Below, in pieces: positions 37,586 through 43,144 of a stretch of DNA of 43,144 bases. Source of the DNA: JBASRP01 sp044866075 (GTDB lineage: Bacteria > Actinomycetota > AC-67); the NCBI GenBank assembly GCA_044866075.1, contig JBIOTQ010000027.1, positions 1 to 43,144 on the forward strand, in the 5' to 3' direction. Position numbers and translations under genes: made by a program. How positions within the stretch are numbered: the first letter of the stretch is position 1; each line of letters begins with the position of its first letter. The notes beneath the pieces were generated by a model. That model made no database searches. It saw only the letters and a list, made by a program, of their open reading frames with translations, and was not told the DNA's origin.

Positions 37586-38833
37586 GTGGCCAAGGACATC
37601 TATGCGATCGGCGAGATCCCGCCCATCGGCGAGGTGCCGGCGCGGATGTTCGCGCAGCTGATCCGTCCCGAGCGGTTCGGAGAGCCGGAGAAGGCGTTCC
37701 AGATCGAGGAGGTCGACGTTCCGGCCCCCGGACCGGGCGACGCTCTGGTCCTCGTGATGGCCGCCGGCATCAATTACAACAACGTGTGGGCCGCGCGGGG
37801 CGTCCCGCTCGACGTTACGAAGGTGCACGGCAAGTTCGGCGAGCCGACGGACTTCCACATCGGCGGCTCGGACGCGTCGGGCATCGTCTACGCCATCGGC
37901 GAGGGCGTGACCAACGTGAAGGTCGGCGACCGCGTGGTGATCCATTGCGGTCAGTGGGACGCCGACGATCCCGTCGTGAAGGCCGGCGGCGACCCGATGT
38001 TCGGCAACTCTTTCCGTATCTGGGGATACGAGTCGAACTGGGGCTCCTTCGCGCAAGTCACGAAGGTCCAGGCGCACCAGTGCATGCCCAAGGCTCCGCA
38101 CCTCACGTGGGAGGCCGCGGCCGCGCCGACCCTCGTGGGCGCGACCGCGTACCGGATGCTGACGGGCTGGCCGCCGCACAGCGTGCAGCCGAACGACGTG
38201 GTGCTGGTGTGGGGCGGCGCCGGCGGGCTCGGGTCGATGGCGATCCAGATCGTGCGTGAGCTCGGCGGTAAGGCGGTCGCCGTCGTCTCGAGCGACGAGA
38301 AGGGCGAGTTCTGCAAGAAGCTCGGAGCGGTCGGATACGTGAACCGGAAGAGCTTCGATCATTGGGGTATGCCGCCGCACTGGACGGACAACGAAGGCTT
38401 CGCGAAGTGGATGGAAGGAGCGAAGGGTTTCGGCAAAGCATTCTGGGAGGCGCTCGGCGAGAAGCGCAACCCGCGCATCGTGTTCGAGCACCCGGGCGAG
38501 GACACCGTCCCAACGTCGATCTTCATGTGCGACGCCGGCGGCATGGTCGTGATCTGCGCCGGCACGACCGGATACAACGCGGTCGCCGACCTGCGGTACC
38601 TGTGGATGCGGCAGAAGCGCTTCCAGGGGTCGCATTTCGCGAACGACGAGCAGTCGATCTCGTTCAACAAGCTCGTCGTCGACGGCAAGATCGATCCGTG
38701 CCTGTCGCGCACGTTCGGCTTCGACGAGATCGGCACCAGCCACCAATTGATGTTCGAGAACCGCCACCCGGAAGGGAACATGGCGGCGCTGGTGTCGGCC
38801 GCGCGCGAAGGGCTGACGGACCTCCCCGCCTAA
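37586..38833 (+). CDS. ccr: crotonyl-CoA carboxylase/reductase
   Basis: A 415-aa medium-chain-dehydrogenase-type enzyme that reductively carboxylates crotonyl-CoA with NADPH and CO2 to ethylmalonyl-CoA. Family signatures are AGINYNNVWAARGVP (the Asn of the CO2 pocket), FRIWGYESNWGSFAQ (aromatic plus Glu), AAAPTLVGATAYRMLTGW, the NADPH motif WGGAGGLGSMAIQIV, the long insertion SFDHWGMPPHWTDNEGF typical of Ccr, and FQGSHFANDEQ with the conserved His. The CO2-pocket residues make true Ccr likelier than a plain enoyl reductase. Ethylmalonyl-CoA could feed C2 assimilation via the ethylmalonyl-CoA pathway or extender-unit supply; no other dedicated pathway enzyme is adjacent. Confidence 0.94.
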   Translation: MAKDIYAIGEIPPIGEVPARMFAQLIRPERFGEPEKAFQIEEVDVPAPGPGDALVLVMAAGINYNNVWAARGVPLDVTKVHGKFGEPTDFHIGGSDASGIVYAIGEGVTNVKVGDRVVIHCGQWDADDPVVKAGGDPMFGNSFRIWGYESNWGSFAQVTKVQAHQCMPKAPHLTWEAAAAPTLVGATAYRMLTGWPPHSVQPNDVVLVWGGAGGLGSMAIQIVRELGGKAVAVVSSDEKGEFCKKLGAVGYVNRKSFDHWGMPPHWTDNEGFAKWMEGAKGFGKAFWEALGEKRNPRIVFEHPGEDTVPTSIFMCDAGGMVVICAGTTGYNAVADLRYLWMRQKRFQGSHFANDEQSISFNKLVVDGKIDPCLSRTFGFDEIGTSHQLMFENRHPEGNMAALVSAAREGLTDLPA

Positions 38834-38916
38834 CCCCGAGGGAGGAATCGGCCGCCGTGGGGCGTATCTTCCGACCGAGCGTTCGGGACCATCCACCGGG
38901 GAGGAAAGCGTCGATC

Positions 38917-41133
38917 GTGGGTCGCTTCGGGCGTGTTCTCGGGATCCTCGCCGCCGTTGCTCTCGTTCCGTGGGGAGCGGGCGCCGGCTCGACGTCGAAG
39001 GCGCCACCGGTCTCGCGTCCGGGCCCGGCGATCCTCTATGCGCCGCCCGCCACACCGGCCGTCCTGCAGAACGCGAACGGCTGGCGCGCCGCGCCGCTGA
39101 TGGTCGCCGGAGCGCAGGCGTACGTGCGCGGTGAGTACCTGTACCAAGACCACGTGTACGACAGCTTCGGCGCCGACACGACACCGGGACCCCTCCCGCC
39201 TGACCCCGCGCCCGCCGCCTCGGACGTGACGTTCAGCGGCCAGACGGGCGACGTCGTCTACCCGACGAACGAGACGCGCTACGCGTTCGACGCCGCGGAC
39301 CTGCTCGAGTTCCGGGCGCGCGTCGAGCGGGGCCACCTCCGCTACCGCGTGACGCTCAACACGATGCTCGACCCGCGAGCGGCGGCGGTCGCGATCGGGA
39401 TCGACAGCGCGCCCGGCGGCAGGAGCGACTGGGGATACGGCATCGGGTCGCTGGGCGATCTCGGGCTGGAGCGCGTCATCGTCGCGTCCGGTGACGGCGC
39501 GCATTCGACCGACGTGCGCGGAGCGACCGCCACGGCGAACGCGACGCGGAACCAGATCGAGATCACCGTTCCGCTCGCCGCGCCCGCGCATGGCTCGTGG
39601 CGCCACTACGTCGTCGTCGGGCTGTGGAACGGCTCGTCGTTCAAGGAGCTCCTCGATGAACCCACCGCCGAGGACCCCGGCGGCGCGCACGGGACCAACG
39701 CGCCGCCGATCTTCAACGCGGGCTTCCGGTTCGCCGAACCGGCCGTGCGGAACGACCTAACAGGAACGTTGTCCGACCCCGCCGCGAACAGCGGCGCGCG
39801 CACCGCCGGCGCGGGGAATTGGCGCGACCACGCGCAAGCGCACGCTCTGGCCGATCGCGACATCTCCGCATTCCACGCCGACATCGACTTCGGAAAGCTG
39901 CGCGCGCGCAAGACCGACCTCTCGGGTGTGCCGCGTACCGGCACGATCGTCCGCCTGTACGCGTCGCGGCTGGAGATCGGCGAAGGGATGAAGACCGAGC
40001 GCCCGATGATGCGCGGCCGCATCCAGCCGTACGTCCTCTACGTGCCCAAGACCCATTCATCGCGAGCACGCGCGCCGCTGACGCTCATGCTCCACTCGCT
40101 CGCGGCGAGCTACAACCAGTACGCGGTCTTCGCGCCCGAGATCTACACGCAGATCGGCGACCAGCGCGGCTCGCTCGTTCTGACGCCCGCGGGACGCGGG
40201 CCCGACGGCTGGTACCACGACGAGGCCGAGATCGACGTGTTCGAAGCCTGGGCCGACGTCGCGCGGCGCTACGCGATCGACGCCGACCGCGTTTCCGTGT
40301 CGGGCTACTCGATGGGCGGGTACGGAACCTACAAGCTCGCCACCATGTACCCGGACCTGTTCGCGCGCGCGTTCTCGGTCGTGGGCCCTCCCGACGAGGA
40401 CATCACCGGCGGCCCCACCGGCGGGCGCATCGCGGAGCTCGAGGACACCGAGAACACGATCCACGTCCTCGACAACCTTCGGAACGTGCCGCTCCTGATG
40501 TGGAACGGATTGAACGACGAGCTCGTCCCCGTCGCCGGGCCGATCAACTTCGAGCGTCGTTTGCACGAGCTCGGCTACGAGCACCGGCTCGACATCTTCC
40601 CCGGCTACGACCATTTCCTGTTCAGCCTGCGGGACGAGTGGGGGCCGGGGCGCGACTGGCTCGGCTCGTACCGCCGCGTCCGGTCGCCGGCGCACGTGAC
40701 CTACCGCGCGTTCCCCGAGATGGACCGTCCGAAGCTGGGCCTCGTGCACGATCACGCCTACTGGCTGTCGGGTATCAGGGTGGCGCCCGGCGCGCGCAGC
40801 GGCCTGGTTGATGCGATCTCGCTCGCGCACGCGACACTCGACCCGACGATGATCGACGTCGCGCCCGCCGGCACCGACCCCTGGCCGCACGTGCAACTCG
40901 GACTGACCGCGACACCTCTCTCGCTCAAGCCGCCTCCCTCGAACGGTCTCGTCCTCACGCTCACCGACGTCGCGGCGCTGACAGTCTGGCCTCAGGCCGC
41001 CGGGGTTCGTGGCCGAACGGTGATGATCCGCTCGTCGAGCAACGTCCCCGCGACGATCATCCTCGCCGGGACGTTCGGAGCCGTCAGCGTGCGGGTCCCC
41101 GCCGGTTCCGCGACGCGGGTCGTGCGGCTGTAG
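38917..41133 (+). CDS. secreted alpha/beta-hydrolase esterase with N-terminal carbohydrate-binding-like domain
   Basis: A 738-aa exported protein. It has a signal peptide (MGRFGRVLGILAAVALVPWG) and then a beta-sandwich region at about 40-290 resembling the C-terminal binding module of glucodextranases (YEYLYQDHVYD-like strands, AADLLEFRARVERG, LDPRAAAVAIGID). An esterase domain follows at about 350-590, with catalytic Ser465 in GYSMGGYG, Asp534 in NGLNDELVP and His566 in GYDHFLF. A C-terminal beta domain covers about 600-738. It probably deacylates a polysaccharide or another extracellular ester. The GTG at 38917 gives the best signal peptide; a GTG at 38857 after GGGAGGAA is the alternative. 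The last 50 bp overlap the convergent gene. Confidence 0.82.
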   Translation: MGRFGRVLGILAAVALVPWGAGAGSTSKAPPVSRPGPAILYAPPATPAVLQNANGWRAAPLMVAGAQAYVRGEYLYQDHVYDSFGADTTPGPLPPDPAPAASDVTFSGQTGDVVYPTNETRYAFDAADLLEFRARVERGHLRYRVTLNTMLDPRAAAVAIGIDSAPGGRSDWGYGIGSLGDLGLERVIVASGDGAHSTDVRGATATANATRNQIEITVPLAAPAHGSWRHYVVVGLWNGSSFKELLDEPTAEDPGGAHGTNAPPIFNAGFRFAEPAVRNDLTGTLSDPAANSGARTAGAGNWRDHAQAHALADRDISAFHADIDFGKLRARKTDLSGVPRTGTIVRLYASRLEIGEGMKTERPMMRGRIQPYVLYVPKTHSSRARAPLTLMLHSLAASYNQYAVFAPEIYTQIGDQRGSLVLTPAGRGPDGWYHDEAEIDVFEAWADVARRYAIDADRVSVSGYSMGGYGTYKLATMYPDLFARAFSVVGPPDEDITGGPTGGRIAELEDTENTIHVLDNLRNVPLLMWNGLNDELVPVAGPINFERRLHELGYEHRLDIFPGYDHFLFSLRDEWGPGRDWLGSYRRVRSPAHVTYRAFPEMDRPKLGLVHDHAYWLSGIRVAPGARSGLVDAISLAHATLDPTMIDVAPAGTDPWPHVQLGLTATPLSLKPPPSNGLVLTLTDVAALTVWPQAAGVRGRTVMIRSSSNVPATIILAGTFGAVSVRVPAGSATRVVRL

Positions 41134-42322
41134 CGGGCTTCGCGGGAGCGCGCTTCGGCGGCGCCGATCGCGCCTTCGCTGCCGCCGGCTCCTCGCCCGC
41201 GAGCGGCTTCAGGTAGGCGGTCGGCCCTCGATCCGCGATCGGATGGCGGATCCGAACGCGCGTGATCTTCACGTCTCGCGCGTTGAAGTAGCCGGCCACG
41301 AGGCCGACCTCCGCCTCGATCGCCTCCATCGCGCGCGGCGTCGGATCCTCGAAGAGTCCCACCCTGATCTCGATCTTGCGGTCGCCCACCGTGTAGTCCC
41401 ACAGCCCGGCGACGGCGCCCTCGACGAGGATCACGCTCGTGGGGTTCACTCCGTTCTTGTCGTAGAGATACGGCAGGAGATCGCGGTCGGCGAAGCGCGT
41501 CCGCGACGCCTCCGCGTAGCCCATGAGGTACGGGTCGAGCGCCGGGAGCAAGTTGACGCGGTTCGCGAACGGTCGCGTGCCCTCGAACGCGCGAACGTCG
41601 GCCGGCCACATCTGCAACCCCTCGCCGATGTCCTCCGGCTCGTGCACGCGCAGTGCACGTTCCGCGTCGGCCACGAGCGCGCCCGACCACCACGCGAAGT
41701 CCTCGATCGTCGCCGGGCCGAACGCCTTCAGGTAATCGCCGGCGAGCCACGTCAGCGCCTCCGTCGGATCGGCGTCCGGCAACTCGTGGCCCAGCCACAC
41801 CCGCGTCGCCGCGTAGGTGAAGACCTTCGACGTCTGCGCGGGCTGCTTCACGTAAAGAAGCTTGCCCTCGGCGCATAGCGCGTGAAGAACTAGGGAGAGT
41901 TTCTCCGGCGGCTTCTCGATGGCCTCGCGGATCTGCTCCGCGGTCTTGGGCAGTCCGGCCGCGAGGAGGATCTCGCGCTCGAGGCGCACGTACTCGGTGT
42001 CGGTGATCCCGTTGCGCGACAACGCCGCGAGCGCGGCGCTTGCCTGGTCCAGCGCGCGGAAAGCGAGGTGCGCCGTCTCGGTGTGAAGCATCCAGACCGT
42101 TCGCCGCATCGCGGGGAGCCGGATCGCCGTGCGCGTATCGATCGCGCCGTCGACCATGCCGGGCATCACGCGCGGCACGCGCGTCAGCAAGGACAGAGCT
42201 CCGTGTGGGTTCGCGCCGTACACACCGACGATCGACTGCAAGCAGTCATCGATGCCGCGGCACGAACGGTCGAGTCGTTGGCGGCGCCAGGACCACCAGC
42301 GGATCTGCTCGAGGTCTGCCAT
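41084..42322 (-). CDS. winged-helix DNA-binding domain protein (HTH_42 / AlkZ-like family)
   Basis: A 412-aa protein of the HTH_42 family, the group containing the interstrand-crosslink glycosylase AlkZ and YcaQ. It has an N-terminal helical region, RLPAMRRTVWMLHTETAHLA, the tandem winged-helix part with LVLHALCAEGKLLYVKQPAQ, EALTWLAGDYLKAFGPATIE and FAWWSGAL, and the C-terminal YDKNGVNPTSVILVEGAVAG, GLWDY and FNARDVKITRVRIRHP. The AlkZ catalytic Gln-x-Asp/Gln motif was not clearly identified, so glycosylase activity is open. The last 35 residues are an Ala/Pro/Lys/Arg tail overlapping the esterase gene. It follows the thiolase gene behind a hairpin. Confidence 0.85.
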   Translation of the reverse strand: MADLEQIRWWSWRRQRLDRSCRGIDDCLQSIVGVYGANPHGALSLLTRVPRVMPGMVDGAIDTRTAIRLPAMRRTVWMLHTETAHLAFRALDQASAALAALSRNGITDTEYVRLEREILLAAGLPKTAEQIREAIEKPPEKLSLVLHALCAEGKLLYVKQPAQTSKVFTYAATRVWLGHELPDADPTEALTWLAGDYLKAFGPATIEDFAWWSGALVADAERALRVHEPEDIGEGLQMWPADVRAFEGTRPFANRVNLLPALDPYLMGYAEASRTRFADRDLLPYLYDKNGVNPTSVILVEGAVAGLWDYTVGDRKIEIRVGLFEDPTPRAMEAIEAEVGLVAGYFNARDVKITRVRIRHPIADRGPTAYLKPLAGEEPAAAKARSAPPKRAPAKPATAARPASRNRRGPAR

Positions 42323-42330
42323 CTATTCAG

Positions 42331-42366
42331 TTGGGGGGCCATCGCTTCGCTGCATGAGCCCCCCAA
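42331..42366 (-). terminator. GC hairpin between thiolase and HTH_42 genes
   Basis: TTGGGGGGC (42331-42339) pairs perfectly with GCCCCCCAA (42358-42366), and CAT/ATG inside extend the stem past one bulge. It lies downstream of the thiolase stop on the minus strand. No U-tract follows. Confidence 0.5.
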
Positions 42367-42390
42367 ACCCCCTCGAGGGTTGATCCGTGG

Positions 42391-43144
42391 TCAGACCTTG
42401 ATGATCAGCGCGTCGCCCTGGCCACCGCCGCCGCAGAGGGCCGCGGCGCCGACGCCGCCGCCGCGCCGCTTCAGCTCGTGCGCGAGAGTGAGAACCAGGC
42501 GCGCGCCGCTCATGCCGATCGGGTGGCCCAGCGCGACCGCGCCGCCGTTGACGTTGATCTTGTCATCGGGGACGCCGAGGTCGCGGCCGGACGCGATCGC
42601 GACCGACGCGAACGCTTCGTTCATCTCATAGAGGTCGAGCTTGGCAGCGTCGAGGCCCGCCTTCGCCGCGGCCTTGCGGATCGCGTTCGCCGGCTGCAGG
42701 TGCAGCGAGTTGTCCGGCCCGGCGACCTGACCGTGGGCGACGACCGTGGCGAGTGGCTCGAGGCCGAGCTGCTTCGCCTTGTCCGCGCTGGTCACGATCA
42801 TCGCGGCGCCGCCGTCGGAGATCTGCGACGCGTTCCCCGCCGTGATGGTCCCGTCCTTCTGGAAGGCCGGTGGGAGCTTCGCGAGCGTGTCCGAGGTCGT
42901 TCCCGGGCGGATGCCCTCGTCCTCTTCCACGAGGATCGGCTCGCCCTTTCGTTGCGGGATCTCGACCGGCACGATCTCGTCCTTCAGGCGGCCGGCCTTC
43001 GTCGCGTCTGCGGCGCGCTCGTGCGACCGCGCGGACCATTCGTCCTGCTCCTCGCGGGTGATGCCCATCTTCTTGTTCACGGTGTCGGAGCCGTCGCCCA
43101 TGTGCTTGTGGTCGAAGGCGTCCCACAGACCGTCGAAGATCATC
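42391..43144 (-). CDS. acetyl-CoA acetyltransferase (thiolase), N-terminus beyond the window
   Basis: The C-terminal 250 residues of a conventional biosynthetic/degradative thiolase; the frame is open to the right edge. Visible motifs are TITAGNASQISDGGAAMIVT, LYEMNEAFASVAIAS (NEAF), NVNGGAVALGHPIGMSGARL with the catalytic GHP histidine, and the C-terminal catalytic Cys in ALCGGGGQGDALI. The nucleophilic Cys near residue 90 lies outside the window. It catalyses thiolysis or condensation of acetyl-CoA units. In contrast to the two thiolase-fold proteins at 22-25 kb, its His and second Cys are intact, which makes a useful internal comparison. Confidence 0.95.
   Translation of the reverse strand, partial: MIFDGLWDAFDHKHMGDGSDTVNKKMGITREEQDEWSARSHERAADATKAGRLKDEIVPVEIPQRKGEPILVEEDEGIRPGTTSDTLAKLPPAFQKDGTITAGNASQISDGGAAMIVTSADKAKQLGLEPLATVVAHGQVAGPDNSLHLQPANAIRKAAAKAGLDAAKLDLYEMNEAFASVAIASGRDLGVPDDKINVNGGAVALGHPIGMSGARLVLTLAHELKRRGGGVGAAALCGGGGQGDALIIKV

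Noticed and set aside
37583..39184. 533-codon minus-strand frame opposite ccr
   Set aside because: Antisense shadow of a gene with complete Ccr signatures.
1..43144. CRISPR arrays, tRNA/rRNA genes, prophage or toxin-antitoxin pairs
   Set aside because: Scanned for direct repeats, tRNA-like cloverleaf ends and short gene pairs; none could be supported by eye.

Overview
The window is about 43 kb of high-GC, gene-dense bacterial DNA that reads like an uncultured or deep-branching Actinomycetota chromosome. The signs are a strong G/C bias at third codon positions, many GTG and some TTG starts, very short or overlapping gene junctions (ATGA, GTGA, TGATG), a DUF222/HNH protein, actinobacterial-type succinate dehydrogenase subunits, an LpdA-like flavoprotein, and many TANNNT -10 boxes only 6 to 9 nt before the start codon, the layout of leaderless mRNAs. 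No tRNA, rRNA, CRISPR array, insertion sequence, integrase or phage gene was seen. The longest stretch without a gene is 273 bp (21813-22085).

Layout. 1-5.7 kb: a luciferase-like monooxygenase fused to an SCP2 domain (cut by the window edge), a cytochrome P450, a small coiled-coil protein, two-subunit class I fumarase and trpS. 5.8-7.4 kb: a small secreted protein and a DUF222/HNH protein. 7.4-11.4 kb (minus): sdhC-sdhD-sdhA-[CADD-like gene]-sdhB. 11.6-15.8 kb (plus): methylmalonyl-CoA mutase catalytic subunit, LpdA-like flavoprotein, channel-like membrane protein. 15.6-21.8 kb: a wall-anchored secreted protein, biotin-dependent carboxylase alpha chain divergent from birA, a zinc-ribbon membrane protein and a GerMN/Gmad2 lipoprotein. 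22.1-27.4 kb (plus): two thiolase-fold proteins lacking the catalytic Cys and His, two DUF35 Zn-ribbon/OB proteins, a VOC protein, an FMN split-barrel protein and an acyl-CoA dehydrogenase. 27.4-33.1 kb (minus): a tandem-MgtE (SLC41-like) transporter with a PhoU/RCK_C protein and a small membrane protein, preceded by acyl-CoA dehydrogenase, DinB, SH3-like and ChrB-domain genes. 33.2-37.4 kb: an amino-sugar cassette (dehydrogenase, acetyltransferase, aminotransferase) convergent with a membrane glycosyltransferase. 37.6-43.1 kb: crotonyl-CoA carboxylase/reductase, a secreted esterase, an HTH_42 protein and a truncated acetyl-CoA acetyltransferase.

Taken together, the genes point to an aerobic heterotroph with heavy acyl-CoA traffic: fumarase and SDH from the TCA cycle, MCM, biotin carboxylase with its ligase, Ccr, two acyl-CoA dehydrogenases and a thiolase. 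The least ordinary items are the CADD-type (self-sacrificing pABA synthase-like) gene inside the sdh operon with every expected active-site position kept, the paired thiolase-like/DUF35 module without thiolase chemistry residues, the Mg transporter/PhoU-RCK operon with a palindrome against its -10 box, and a 14-codon leader ORF coupled by ATGA to the sugar cassette. All functions come from reading the translations by eye; no database search was run.
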